Positions 1 through 7,843 of a stretch of DNA of 15,011 nucleotides are shown here, piece by piece (the first letter of the stretch is position 1; every line of letters starts with the position of its first letter). A program made the translations under genes and the position numbers. The notes beneath the pieces were generated by a model, which saw nothing but the letters and a program-made list of their open reading frames with translations, did no database searches and had not been told where the DNA came from. Source of the DNA: JBGVSA01 sp041807905 (GTDB lineage Bacteria > Pseudomonadota > Gammaproteobacteria > Burkholderiales > Rhodocyclaceae); the NCBI RefSeq assembly GCF_041807905.1, contig NZ_JBGVSA010000047.1, positions 1 through 15,011 of the forward strand, in the 5' to 3' direction.

Positions 1-1539
1 CGGATTGGAGTGGCCGGCCATGTCGGTCGGGCGCCACCAGCGGCCGTCCGAGAGCCTCACCCATACCGGAGCGGCATCATAACGTCGCCACGGACTGATA
101 CCCGCTTCGAGCGCGGCCCCGTACACGATGGGCTTGAAGGTCGAACCCGGTTGGCGCGCCGCCTGCACCACGTGGTCGAACTGATCCTGATCGAAATCGC
201 GGCTCCCTACCCACGCGCGCACCTCGGCATTCTGCGGGTCCATGGCGAGGAAGCCGGCCTCCAGGCGCGTCTTCGCCGCCCGCACGCGCTGCATCAAGGC
301 GGCGTCGCCACGCAACTGCGCCAGTGCCTGCTGCGCCGTAAAACCATCGCGCACGGCGGCGCGATACTGCGGCGTCTCGCGCACGAAGGCATCGAGCAGA
401 TCCGGCCGTTGCTGCCAGAAGTACGCGAACGGCTCGGTGCGCGGGCGGAGCTTTTCGTACAGCTCGGTCGTGTTCGAGATCACACCGCTCTCGGCTCGGC
501 CCCATTCGACATCGGCCACCGCCTGCAAGGCTTCTGTCTGCCGGGCGACGACCGCCTCGGCTTCGGCCTGCATACGGGTATCGAGCGTCGTCTCGACGAC
601 CAACCCTTCGGTGCGCAGATCGCGTCCGTTGCGCTGCGCCCAGTCCGCCAGCCAGCGACGCGCCCAGTTGGTGAAATGCGGCGCCACGTCGGGCGCTTCG
701 CGTGGACGATTGAACGTCACGTTCAAGGGTTGCCGCGCCAACGCCTCGTAGTGCTGCGGCGTGAGTTGTCCATCCCGCACCATCTGCTGGAGCACAACGT
801 TGCGCCTTGTGAGCGAACGCTCCGGCTGCAGGAAAGGGTTGTAGTAGTAGGTGCCCTTGAGCATGCCGACGAGCGTGGCCGCCTCGGCCGGGCCCAACTG
901 CGCCGCCGACCTGCTGAAGTAGGTGCGCGCCGCCATCTCGATGCCCACCACGTTGTAGAGGAAGGGCACCGTATTGAGATAGGTCTCGAGGATTTCGTCC
1001 TTGCTCATCGCGCGCTCGATCTTCAGCGCAGTGATGAGTTCGCGCAGCTTGCGCTGCACGCTGCGCTCGCGGCCGATCTCATCCGGGAACAGGTTGCGCG
1101 CCAGTTGCTGCGTGATCGTGGAACCGCCCTGCGTTTCGCCATTGAGCGTGTTCCAGGCAGCCATCAGCGTGCGAGCGACGTCTATGCCGGAATGCTGATA
1201 GAAATGCTGGTCCTCGGTGGCGATGAGTGCCTGCACCACATACGGAGAAATCCTCGACAGGGGCACCGGCGCCTGTTGCCAACGACCGATGCTCGCCAGC
1301 ACGACGCCATCGCGGCTGACGATCATGCTCGGTTTCGCCGAACGCACCGCCGCGATGGCAGCGACACTTGGCGTGGTAGCACCGAGCGCCAGCACGTACG
1401 AGCCGCCGAGGCTCAGGCCAACCAGCAACAGCGCGAAGACGAACGCCCCCAACGGGAGCCCGATGCGCACGATAAGGCTACGCCTGCCGGTCGGCGGCAT
1501 CGCCACTGCACTTGCCATCTGCGGATCGTGCTGGGCCAT
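1..1539 (-). CDS. Class A penicillin-binding protein (PBP1A type), partial: C-terminus beyond window
   Basis: Bifunctional peptidoglycan glycosyltransferase/transpeptidase, anchored in the inner membrane with catalytic domains in the periplasm. The frame is open from the ATG at 1539 to the window edge, giving 513 residues of a protein that is usually about 750-850. A single membrane segment lies at about residues 22-52. The GT51 domain follows: TEDQHFYQHSGID (residues 108-120, catalytic Glu109), GGSTITQQLARNLFP (138-152), RKLRELITALKIER (163-176) and KDEILETYLNTVPF (180-193). The transpeptidase SxxK motif is at S466-K469 in QPGSTFKP; the SxN and KTG motifs would lie past the edge. Residues about 340-425 form a charged, helix-rich linker rather than an obvious OB-type domain. 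A TTG seven codons upstream is an alternative start; the purine-rich CGAAGAA before the ATG is only a weak ribosome site. The 217-nt gap from the preceding pyrophosphorylase gene suggests separate transcription. The family call is firm; which PBP1 paralogue this is remains open. Confidence 0.95.
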   Translation of the reverse strand, partial: MAQHDPQMASAVAMPPTGRRSLIVRIGLPLGAFVFALLLVGLSLGGSYVLALGATTPSVAAIAAVRSAKPSMIVSRDGVVLASIGRWQQAPVPLSRISPYVVQALIATEDQHFYQHSGIDVARTLMAAWNTLNGETQGGSTITQQLARNLFPDEIGRERSVQRKLRELITALKIERAMSKDEILETYLNTVPFLYNVVGIEMAARTYFSRSAAQLGPAEAATLVGMLKGTYYYNPFLQPERSLTRRNVVLQQMVRDGQLTPQHYEALARQPLNVTFNRPREAPDVAPHFTNWARRWLADWAQRNGRDLRTEGLVVETTLDTRMQAEAEAVVARQTEALQAVADVEWGRAESGVISNTTELYEKLRPRTEPFAYFWQQRPDLLDAFVRETPQYRAAVRDGFTAQQALAQLRGDAALMQRVRAAKTRLEAGFLAMDPQNAEVRAWVGSRDFDQDQFDHVVQAARQPGSTFKPIVYGAALEAGISPWRRYDAAPVWVRLSDGRWWRPTDMAGHSNP

Positions 1540-1756
1540 GGTTCTTCGCGAGTCGGGCAACGCAAAGAAAACCCGTTGGCGGCGTACGTGCTGCCGGAAT
1601 CGTCAACGAGTGGGAGTACTGAACGCATGCGGCTGCATGTCGCCACACAGAGACACTCGCGCAGACGCGCGCGTGCCCCGCTTCACCTCATTTCTTGTTT
1701 TAGCAGTCGGCAAGCGCGCGCGCCCTGCCCATAAGTTCGGCCGCGCGTGACGGGCA
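1540..1756. other. Intergenic region between pyrophosphorylase and PBP genes
   Basis: This 217-nt spacer has no credible ORF on either strand. It presumably carries the promoter of the PBP gene, but I could not find a convincing -35/-10 pair; a TTGACG on the minus strand near 1602 has no good -10 at 16-18 nt. Alternating CG runs occur near 1668-1676 and 1712-1720. Confidence 0.5.
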
Positions 1757-2860
1757 TCACGCCCGCGCATCGCCCCAGCGCAGCGGGCAGCGGTCGTCCC
1801 CCACGAAGGTAGTGTTGCCCGCGCGATCCACACAATACTGGGGCGACACGATCATCTCCTTGAACTTCATTCCCTCGCCGATACGGGTGTATTCGAACAA
1901 CACACTGCTATCGACGCGACTGCCGCGACGCAGGTGACTGCCGTGCCCGATCCACGTGGGCCCGATCACCGTGGTGCCCGGCTCGATGTGCACGCTCGAC
2001 CCGAGGTACACCGGCCCTTCGATGCGCACGTTGTCCCAATCGACATTGGTATTGATTCCCACCCACACACCCGGGCGGACCTCCTTGCCCGGCATGTCCA
2101 TCTGCGCCACCTCGCCGCGCAGCACCCGCTGGAGCACCGACCAGTAGTCGGTCACGCGGCCGATGTCGATCCAGTTGAAGAAGCGTTTCTGCGCATAGAA
2201 CGGCACGCCCTTTTCGACCAGATCCGGGAACAGTTGCCCGCCGATGTCATACGCACCGTTCTGGGGAATCATGTACACCACCGCCGGCTCGAAAATGTAG
2301 ATGCCCGTGCTGGCCAGCGTGGAGCGCGCATCGGCGGGCTTGGGCTTCTCCTGGAATGACACGATGCGGCCTTCCGGGTCCGCTTCGACGATGCCGTAGT
2401 TGACGACCTCTTCGAGCGGCACATCCAGCGTCACCACGCTCGCCAGCGCCCCCTTCGACTTGTGCTCGTGGAGTGCCGCGCCGATGTCGAGATCGATGAT
2501 CGCGTCGCCGCAGATCACCAGCGTCGTCTCGTCGAAGAAACCCGAAAAATCCTGGATGCGGCGCATGCCGCCGGCCGAGCCCAGCGGGCGCGGGAGAATG
2601 TCGCCGTTCTCATAGACGCCTTCGTACGAATACCCGATGGTCACGCCCCACCGATGGCCATCACCGAAATACTCCTCGATGCGCTTGTGGTGGTAGGCCA
2701 CGTTCACCATGATCTCGCGGATACCGTATCGCGCCAGATGTTCGATGAGGTATTCCATCACCGGCTTGCCGAGGATCGGAATCATCGGCTTGGGCAGATC
2801 CTTGGTAAGCGGTCTTACACGCGTGCCCTGGCCTGCCGCCAGGATGATTGCCTTTGCCAT
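1757..2860 (-). CDS. Sugar-1-phosphate nucleotidyltransferase with C-terminal beta-helix (GDP-mannose/NDP-sugar pyrophosphorylase family)
   Basis: A 367-residue cytoplasmic enzyme that would make an NDP-sugar from a sugar 1-phosphate and NTP, supplying the polysaccharide pathway. The N-terminal Rossmann-like domain opens with AIILAAGQGTRVRPLT (residues 4-19), the nucleotide-binding signature, then LPKPMIPILGKP (22-33) with the catalytic Lys. CGDAIIDLD (about 116-124) matches the metal/sugar-phosphate region, and FQEKP and FNWIDIGRVTDYW are typical of the family. From about residue 260, repeats such as VRIEGPVYLGSSVHIEPGTTV look like a left-handed beta-helix (hexapeptide repeats). The length fits the GMPP-like class better than bifunctional PMI/GMP enzymes (about 470-500) or compact RmlA/GalU (about 290-300). 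The ATG at 2860 follows an AGGGAGAG ribosome site. Substrate and nucleotide (GDP-mannose is most likely) cannot be proved here. It follows the acyltransferase gene by 46 nt and is the last gene of the polysaccharide locus before the PBP. Confidence 0.9.
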   Translation of the reverse strand: MAKAIILAAGQGTRVRPLTKDLPKPMIPILGKPVMEYLIEHLARYGIREIMVNVAYHHKRIEEYFGDGHRWGVTIGYSYEGVYENGDILPRPLGSAGGMRRIQDFSGFFDETTLVICGDAIIDLDIGAALHEHKSKGALASVVTLDVPLEEVVNYGIVEADPEGRIVSFQEKPKPADARSTLASTGIYIFEPAVVYMIPQNGAYDIGGQLFPDLVEKGVPFYAQKRFFNWIDIGRVTDYWSVLQRVLRGEVAQMDMPGKEVRPGVWVGINTNVDWDNVRIEGPVYLGSSVHIEPGTTVIGPTWIGHGSHLRRGSRVDSSVLFEYTRIGEGMKFKEMIVSPQYCVDRAGNTTFVGDDRCPLRWGDARA

Positions 2861-2906
2861 CGTTTCTCTCCCTGTGGTTCAACGAATCACTGCCATATTG
2901 GGTGCC

Positions 2907-4124
2907 TCACACCGAACCGTCTGTAGGCGCACGCCGCATGCGCGGCAGCCACGCCCGCGACACGCCCTCCACCACGCTGCGCCCCATGCTGATGCCTGGG
3001 CGTTCGATGCACAGGTGCAGCACCCACGCCAGCGCATAGATGATCGGCGTGGCAATGACGAAGCACAGGCCGAAGCGCTCCCACTCGGCGAGGTTGCGAT
3101 ACCCGGCCCGCAACGCGAAGTTGCCGGCCACCGGCATCAACACCAGCAGATGGACCAGGTAGACCGCGTACGACGTATCGCCGAGGAACACCGCCGGCCG
3201 GGAACTGCACACCCGGACCACGGCGGCGCGCACCTTGTCGACGCCGGGTATGCGCCAGAGGCTGCCGTTGTCGAACAGATAGAAGAAGCCCACCACCATC
3301 AGCAAGCGCGCGAGCGCTTCGGTCAGCCCCGTACCGAGATAAGTGCCGAAGCAGATCAGCACCGCCACCACGAACGGCGTGCGCATCGAGCCCGTCACGC
3401 GTGCGGATGCGGCCCACATGCCGATGAAGAACATGTACAGCTTGATCGGCAGGAAGGCCGGCATCGCAAAGCCCTCGAAGTAACCGGGAATCAGCGCCCG
3501 CAATGCCAGGCACGCTCCGATCGACAGCAGCCCGGCCGCCACGATCCCGATGCGCTGGCACAGCAGGATCAGGAACGGGAAGACAAAGTAGAACTGCATC
3601 TCCAGCCCGATCGACCAGTCCGGCAACGGTGTGCGGAAGGCGTAATGCGGCACCATCCCGAACAGGAAGCTCAAGTGCATGAAGACATTGCCGAAGCCCA
3701 TGTCGAGGTAGCGCTCCGGCAAGGTCACGGCCGGCTCGTACAGCGCCCCCAGGATCTCGCGCATGTTCCACAGGTATGCGCCTGCGGCCAGCGACACGAA
3801 CAGCATCACGTAGTACAGCGGCGCGATGCGGAAAAAACGCCGCAGCCAGAAGCGGCTCCACGACGAACGCGCCTCCCACGGTTCACGATCACGCCGCAGC
3901 ATGTACTGGTGCGTCATCAAAAAGCCCGAAATGAGCATGAACAGATCCACCGCCAGGCCGCCCCATGACAGCACCGGCGTGTAGCGCAGCCCCGACAGCA
4001 TCTGCACGTGCGCGAGCAGCACCCAGAACGATGCGATGCCACGCAGCCCGTCGAGCACCGGCACGTGACGCGCCACTTGCGCATCGGCCGGGATGGTCGG
4101 GTTGAGTTGTTTTATCCAGGTCAT
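2907..4124 (-). CDS. Acyltransferase-3 (OafA/YrhL-like) membrane O-acyltransferase
   Basis: A 405-residue polytopic inner-membrane protein of the acyltransferase-3 family, which transfers acetyl or other acyl groups to sugars of surface glycans. The signature is HVPVLDGLRGIASFWVLLAH near the N-terminus, giving the family's R-x10-H pattern at Arg28 and His39. About ten hydrophobic segments follow, including LAVDLFMLISGFLMTHQYML and YYVMLFVSLAAGAYL. WSIGLEMQFYFVFPFLIL is the conserved WSL.vE..FY-type motif of the family. No extra SGNH domain is attached. The ATG at 4124 is preceded by AAGGGA about 7 nt upstream. It starts 34 nt after the flippase stop and is probably in the same transcript. It likely decorates the repeat unit made by this locus; acyl donor and acceptor are unknown. 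It is the second such enzyme here and differs clearly from the one at 13084-14160. Confidence 0.9.
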   Translation of the reverse strand: MTWIKQLNPTIPADAQVARHVPVLDGLRGIASFWVLLAHVQMLSGLRYTPVLSWGGLAVDLFMLISGFLMTHQYMLRRDREPWEARSSWSRFWLRRFFRIAPLYYVMLFVSLAAGAYLWNMREILGALYEPAVTLPERYLDMGFGNVFMHLSFLFGMVPHYAFRTPLPDWSIGLEMQFYFVFPFLILLCQRIGIVAAGLLSIGACLALRALIPGYFEGFAMPAFLPIKLYMFFIGMWAASARVTGSMRTPFVVAVLICFGTYLGTGLTEALARLLMVVGFFYLFDNGSLWRIPGVDKVRAAVVRVCSSRPAVFLGDTSYAVYLVHLLVLMPVAGNFALRAGYRNLAEWERFGLCFVIATPIIYALAWVLHLCIERPGISMGRSVVEGVSRAWLPRMRRAPTDGSV

Positions 4125-4158
4125 ATACCGATCCCTTCTTGGAATTCCGGATTCCGCC

Positions 4159-5625
4159 TCACGCCGCGGCGGCGGCCGTGCGGCGGCGAACCACTTCGCC
4201 CATGAAGCGCGCCACCCTGCGCATCAGCGCGCGATCGAGCAGCCACAACAGCGCCGGATAGGCCAGCGCACCGGCAGCGATCATCACCGGCAGGCGATGC
4301 GCTGCCGGCCACGCCGCCAGCTCGTGCTGCACGCCCAGCACGATCGCGCCCATGCCCACCGCGCACATCAACAGGCGCGGTACGCCACGCCACTGATCGG
4401 CCAGGCCCAGCCCCGTCGTGCGGCGAAGAATGAACATGTCGACCGGCGTACTCACGAACAAGCGCCCGGCCCACGCCACGGCTGCCCACCACAACGACTC
4501 GCGTCCGAACAGCCACATCGCGGCGACGACGAAGATCAGTTGCAGGCTGATGCCGATCAGTGGCATCGACGGGCGTCCCGCGGCATTCATCAGCGGCATG
4601 GCGAACATGCGGGAGAAGTACTGGTAGGTGAGCAACGCCATCGCCGCGAACAAAGGTGCGGCCACCAACCAGCGAGCGCCGAACGCCACCGTCACCACCT
4701 CGGGGGCGCACACCGCCAGCCCGGTAAACAAGGGGAACATCAGCGCGCACGAGAACTGCACGGCGGACGCATACGCAGCGCGCAAGGCCGGCGCGTCCCC
4801 CTGCAATCGCGAGAACAGCGGCAGGGACAACTGCGACACCGCGCCGGCAAACAGATCGCGCAGCACGTCGACACTGCGGAAGGCGAGGTTGAAGTAACCC
4901 GTCACCTCGCTGCCCAGGAAAGCGCCGAGCATCAACGTGAACACCCGCTGGATGCTCCCCGCGATGAGCTGATAGGCCGTCGTGAACACACCGAAGGACA
5001 GCAGTTCCCTGCACTCGGTCCAGTAAAAACGGAGCCGCGGCCTGTCGGATGCCAGCGCCCACAGCACGGCCGACGAGAACGCCACCATCAGCACCTGCTG
5101 CGCCACGATCGACCACACGCCCGCACCGGCAATCGCCAGCCCGATACCGACCAGCCCGCCGGACAGGCGCCCGCCGAGCGAGCGAATCGCCAGCGGCCGG
5201 AATTCCATCGCGCGGCGCTGCCATGCGATCAGCACACTGCCAAAGCCCATGCACGGCAGCGACAGCCCCATCCACTGCAACACCGGCGCCATCGCCGGCT
5301 CGCCCAGGGCGGCTGCCATCGCGCCGGCGCCGAACCAGCACAACGCACCGAGCACGATGCCCAGCACCAGGTAGCCGCAGAACGCCGTATCGAAATGCCG
5401 CCTGGTGGCGTCCTTCCGCTGTACCAGCGCATCGTGGAAGAGAATTTCCACCGGAATGTTCAGGATCTGCACGATCGACAGCGCCATCGCCGTCACGCCC
5501 AGTTCCGTCGGCGACAGAAAGCGCGCATACACCACCAGCGAAATCAGCGACACGCCGCACAGCCCGAAACTCTCCAGCGTCGTCCACACCAGCGAGCGCG
5601 CAACGCGGCCACGGTGAGCGCTCAT
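4159..5625 (-). CDS. Wzx-type lipopolysaccharide/exopolysaccharide flippase (MOP superfamily)
   Basis: A 488-residue, highly hydrophobic protein with about 12 predicted membrane helices, matching the usual length of WzxC/RfbX polysaccharide flippases. Its role would be to move undecaprenyl-linked repeat units from the cytoplasmic to the periplasmic face. The N-terminus reads SLVWTTLESFGLCGVSLISL, then YARFLSPTELGVTAMALSIV and PVEILFHDALVQR, the typical first two helices and loop of the WzxC-like group. SEVTGYFNLAFRSVDVLRDLF and the VVTVAFGARW block in the second half are also characteristic. An upstream in-frame ATG at 5652 would give 497 residues. I prefer the ATG at 5625 because a perfect GGAGG lies 5 nt before it; that site falls inside the longer reading. 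The C-terminus ends in an arginine- and alanine-rich cytoplasmic tail. The gene is separated from the upstream block by a 250-nt gap holding a repeat. Confidence 0.92.
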   Translation of the reverse strand: MSAHRGRVARSLVWTTLESFGLCGVSLISLVVYARFLSPTELGVTAMALSIVQILNIPVEILFHDALVQRKDATRRHFDTAFCGYLVLGIVLGALCWFGAGAMAAALGEPAMAPVLQWMGLSLPCMGFGSVLIAWQRRAMEFRPLAIRSLGGRLSGGLVGIGLAIAGAGVWSIVAQQVLMVAFSSAVLWALASDRPRLRFYWTECRELLSFGVFTTAYQLIAGSIQRVFTLMLGAFLGSEVTGYFNLAFRSVDVLRDLFAGAVSQLSLPLFSRLQGDAPALRAAYASAVQFSCALMFPLFTGLAVCAPEVVTVAFGARWLVAAPLFAAMALLTYQYFSRMFAMPLMNAAGRPSMPLIGISLQLIFVVAAMWLFGRESLWWAAVAWAGRLFVSTPVDMFILRRTTGLGLADQWRGVPRLLMCAVGMGAIVLGVQHELAAWPAAHRLPVMIAAGALAYPALLWLLDRALMRRVARFMGEVVRRRTAAAAA

Positions 5626-5630
5626 GTCAG

Positions 5631-5635
5631 CCTCC
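5631..5635 (-). promoter_or_regulatory. Ribosome binding site deciding the flippase start
   Basis: On the minus strand GGAGG is followed by CTGAC and then ATG (5625-5623). The 5-nt spacing is good for this start. The alternative ATG at 5637-5635 overlaps this site and has no comparable one of its own in front. Confidence 0.75.
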
Positions 5636-5688
5636 ATTCGCAATGCAGGCATCCGGGCTTTTCACGGCACCGCGACACGCAACGCCGC

Positions 5689-5795
5689 TCGACGTGGACC
5701 TCCCCTTCTGCGTCGCCGCGCAGCGCAAGGGACCGGCCGCAGGCGGGCGACGCGGTGGGGTCGCTTTCTTGCCCGCCGGGGCGAGTCCCGGCCAA
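5689..5795 (-). repeat. Dispersed repeat, copy A (shortened), within the operon gap
   Basis: Read on the minus strand, this begins TTGGCCGGGACTCGCCCCGG and runs through GCGACCCCACCGCGTCG, CTTGCGCTGCGCGGCGACGC and AAGGGGAGGTCCACGTC. The same blocks occur in the same order on the plus strand at 14460-14694 (copy B). Relative to B, copy A lacks about 34 nt (B 14485-14518, a hairpin) and about 95 nt (B 14575-14669). It opens with an inverted repeat, GCCGGG/CCCGGC, around a 6-nt loop (5775-5792). Similar long dispersed repeats are common between genes in Burkholderiales genomes, from general knowledge; the boundaries are by eye. Confidence 0.75.
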
Positions 5796-5875
5796 GGTCA
5801 TGGGCGGACGTGGCACTCCAACCATCGCATGACGCCATTCGCAATCGGATCCGCTGTGAGACATCGCCCTCTTCC

Positions 5876-6850
5876 TCAATGCGCCGGCGTAACGCTCTTC
5901 ACGTCACGCAACCACAAGTCGTAATACCGCCCCAGCTTGCCGTACGAGTTGTCTGCAAAGCGCACCGGCTTCTTCAGGAGCGCGGCGAAGATGCAGCCGT
6001 GCATGCGGCTGGTGACCACCTCGCGATGCGCCTCGAACACGTTACGCATTTCGCCCACCAGCCCATCGCAGAAGCGGTACCACGCGCGTCCCATGCCGAA
6101 CTGCTGGGCGGTCATGCCTTCAAGTCGCATGCCTTTGCAGATCATGCGATACGAGTGCTTGCGCGCATCGCTGATCAGGTCGTCCCAGTCGAAGGAACTG
6201 TCGCGTCCGCTCTGGCCGGGCACCGCTTCGATGTCGCGGCGGATCAGGTACAAGGTGTCGCGCAACGCGTCCGGCGGCACGTAATGGTCGTCCCACAACT
6301 GGTGCGCCATGTCGGGCATGAGCACCACGCGGCGCGAGAACGCACCGTACAGGTCCTCCAGCGACGCCTCGTCGCGCACCAGCAGCGTCAGGTCCGGATG
6401 CTGGCGGAAGATCGCCGCCGAGCGCTGGCGTTCGGCCTCGGACATGAACTGCACATTCATCGGAAAGACCACGATCTTATGGTCGGGGAAGTTGGCGATG
6501 ATCGACTCGCGCATGTGCTGGTGATCGGGATAGAGATCGCCGAAATTGCCCCCGCCCTGCAGCACGATGGTGGCGTCGCGCGGAATGCGTCGTCCCATCG
6601 CCGGCGAGTAATTCACGCCCGACGCGCGCATGACGACGTTGTAGCCGTAGTCGGCGAAGAACTTCTCCGTGCCCTGCATGATCAGCAGATCGCCCACGTT
6701 CAGGTACATCGGGTAATCGAGGTAGACCACCGGCCTGTCCTGCGGCACATAACGGGTAATGTCGGCCAGCCGGTCCTTGATGGCGCGCATCGCTTCGGCG
6801 TCCGAGCCGCGGTCGCGCATGAGCGTTTCTTCCTGTTTTGTCTTGAACAT
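5876..6850 (-). CDS. Polysaccharide pyruvyl transferase family protein (EpsI/EpsO-like)
   Basis: A 324-residue cytoplasmic enzyme of the pyruvyl transferase family, expected to transfer a pyruvate ketal from phosphoenolpyruvate to a sugar of the lipid-linked repeat unit, making the polymer acidic. It resembles Bacillus EpsI: YPMYLNVGDLLIMQG (residues 46-60), QGGGNFGDLYPDH (98-110), LTLLVRDEAS (155-163), MPDMAHQL (178-185), TLYLIRRDIE (199-208) and VVTSRMHGCIFAALLKKP (278-295), with the conserved (S/D)R.HG motif. The length is normal. The preceding GT2 gene ends in TGA at 6855-6853. An ATG overlapping that stop (6856) and the ATG at 6850 are both possible; I chose 6850 because AAGGA lies 5 nt in front of it, whereas it directly abuts the first ATG. 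This is the last gene of the eight-gene block. The acceptor sugar is unknown. Confidence 0.9.
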   Translation of the reverse strand: MFKTKQEETLMRDRGSDAEAMRAIKDRLADITRYVPQDRPVVYLDYPMYLNVGDLLIMQGTEKFFADYGYNVVMRASGVNYSPAMGRRIPRDATIVLQGGGNFGDLYPDHQHMRESIIANFPDHKIVVFPMNVQFMSEAERQRSAAIFRQHPDLTLLVRDEASLEDLYGAFSRRVVLMPDMAHQLWDDHYVPPDALRDTLYLIRRDIEAVPGQSGRDSSFDWDDLISDARKHSYRMICKGMRLEGMTAQQFGMGRAWYRFCDGLVGEMRNVFEAHREVVTSRMHGCIFAALLKKPVRFADNSYGKLGRYYDLWLRDVKSVTPAH

Positions 6851-6852
6851 GG

Positions 6853-7830
6853 TCATCCTTGATGTGGCAGGCGGATCAGTTGGCGTTGCAGCTTCTGCAC
6901 CATGCCGTCGTTGCGCCATGGCTCGCGCGCTTCGATGTACGACATGGCCGCCGAATTGAGGCGATAGGCGCGGCGCACCGGTTCGGGGTCCCGCGCGAAG
7001 GCCCGGCACATCGGGATCGCCGCGCGGATGCCGCGCACCGCCTCCCACGCAATGCCGTTGGAAAAACCCTTCATCACGTACGCGCAGGCGGCCAAGGCCA
7101 GCTTGCCCAGCGGCGCGCCGTACTTGTATTTGGAATAAAGGCTGTTGCGCACCGTGTAGAAGTAGCGCCCCTTGCCCCAGAAGACCCGATGCTCGGGCGA
7201 GACCTTGTGACGGATCGCCACGTCGGGCACATAGTCGATACGCATGCCGAGATTGATCATCCGGTAGGCCAGATCGATTTCCTCACAGCAGAAGAACAGA
7301 CGCTCGTCGTAGCCACCCACGGATTCGAACGCGCTGCGACGGATGCAGTGCCCTGCGCCGATGAAGCGCGTGGTCGAAAAGCGCGCCTCGGGGCGGTTGC
7401 CGGGTCCCGGGTAGTCCCATGACGTATCGTCGTTGCTGCCCGTGAAGAAGTTGTCGATGCGAAATCCGATGGCGGCCAGTCGATGGTCGCGGTCCATCAC
7501 CTCGACCGCGCGCGCCAGTTGATGCGGATCGCTGAACTCCGCGTCGCTGTCGAGCGCCACCACGTACGGCGCATCGCCCATGGCCGTGGCGGCATTGCGC
7601 CCGCCCGCCACGCCGAGATTGCGGCCGAGCTTGCGCAGCACGGCGCGCGGCTTGTCGGCAAGGAAAGCCTCGAGCCGCGCGAGGTTGTCGGGCTCGCTGC
7701 CCTGGTCGACGATGAGAATGCGGTGCTCCACGCCAACCTGCTCATGGGCGCTGGCGATGGCGGCGATGGTGTCATCGACGCGGTTCCACGACAGGACGAT
7801 CACATCGACTTGCACGCTGGACTGGGTCAT
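6853..7830 (-). CDS. Glycosyltransferase family 2
   Basis: A 325-residue GT-A fold glycosyltransferase that would add one sugar to the lipid-linked repeat unit at the cytoplasmic face. VDVIVLSWNRVDDTIAAIAS (residues 8-27) is the nucleotide-sugar binding start. LGRNLGVAGGRNAATAMG (68-85) is the classic GT2 N.G.a.grN element. VVALDSDAEFSDP (90-102) holds the metal-binding DxD at Asp94-Asp96. GYDERLFFCCEEIDLAYRMI (173-192) carries the catalytic-base region. The 100-residue C-terminal part is basic and mildly hydrophobic, probably membrane-associating. A start at 7887 is possible in frame but lacks a ribosome site and would overlap the upstream gene. The ATG at 7830 has GAGGAG 9 nt upstream and sits 13 nt after the previous stop, so I prefer it. 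Donor and linkage are unknown. Confidence 0.93.
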   Translation of the reverse strand: MTQSSVQVDVIVLSWNRVDDTIAAIASAHEQVGVEHRILIVDQGSEPDNLARLEAFLADKPRAVLRKLGRNLGVAGGRNAATAMGDAPYVVALDSDAEFSDPHQLARAVEVMDRDHRLAAIGFRIDNFFTGSNDDTSWDYPGPGNRPEARFSTTRFIGAGHCIRRSAFESVGGYDERLFFCCEEIDLAYRMINLGMRIDYVPDVAIRHKVSPEHRVFWGKGRYFYTVRNSLYSKYKYGAPLGKLALAACAYVMKGFSNGIAWEAVRGIRAAIPMCRAFARDPEPVRRAYRLNSAAMSYIEAREPWRNDGMVQKLQRQLIRLPHQG

Positions 7831-7843
7831 GAAAACGGGCTCC

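Larger units (their letters stand above)
5626..5875. other. Gap inside the polysaccharide locus, mostly repeat sequence
   Basis: This 250-nt interval separates the eight-gene block from the flippase block. An 85-codon minus-strand frame crosses it, but it follows the repeat and resembles no protein. The outer parts (about 5796-5875 and 5645-5686) show no repeat match. The 3' end carries the GGAGG for the flippase. I could not assign a promoter or a terminator with a U-run, so whether transcription reads through is open. Confidence 0.6.

Noticed and set aside
10..1734. Plus-strand open frame of 574 codons over the PBP gene
   Set aside because: It is rich in Arg, His and Gln, has no recognisable motif and is antisense to a gene with complete GT51 and SxxK motifs; such frames arise from high GC at third positions.
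1745..1762. Stem-loop GCGTGA/TCACGC overlapping the stop of the pyrophosphorylase gene as a terminator
   Set aside because: The stem is only 6 bp with a 6-nt loop, includes the stop codon itself and is not followed by a U-run.
4093..5832. Plus-strand open frame of 579 codons over the flippase gene
   Set aside because: It is dominated by Arg, His, Gln and Pro with no fold-like pattern, and is antisense to a clear 12-helix flippase. The same applies to the long plus-strand frames at 2709-3968, 5624-6862 and 10600-11907.
5622..5879. 85-codon minus-strand frame in the gap between pyruvyl transferase and flippase genes
   Set aside because: It is a translation of repeat copy A; its GDAEGEVHVE stretch mirrors GDAEWGAHVS from repeat copy B, so the similarity reflects the repeat DNA and not a protein family.
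6854..6856. ATG overlapping the GT2 stop as start of the pyruvyl transferase
   Set aside because: The AAGGA ribosome site directly abuts it; the ATG at 6850 has the same site at a proper 5-nt distance. It remains a possible alternative differing by two residues.
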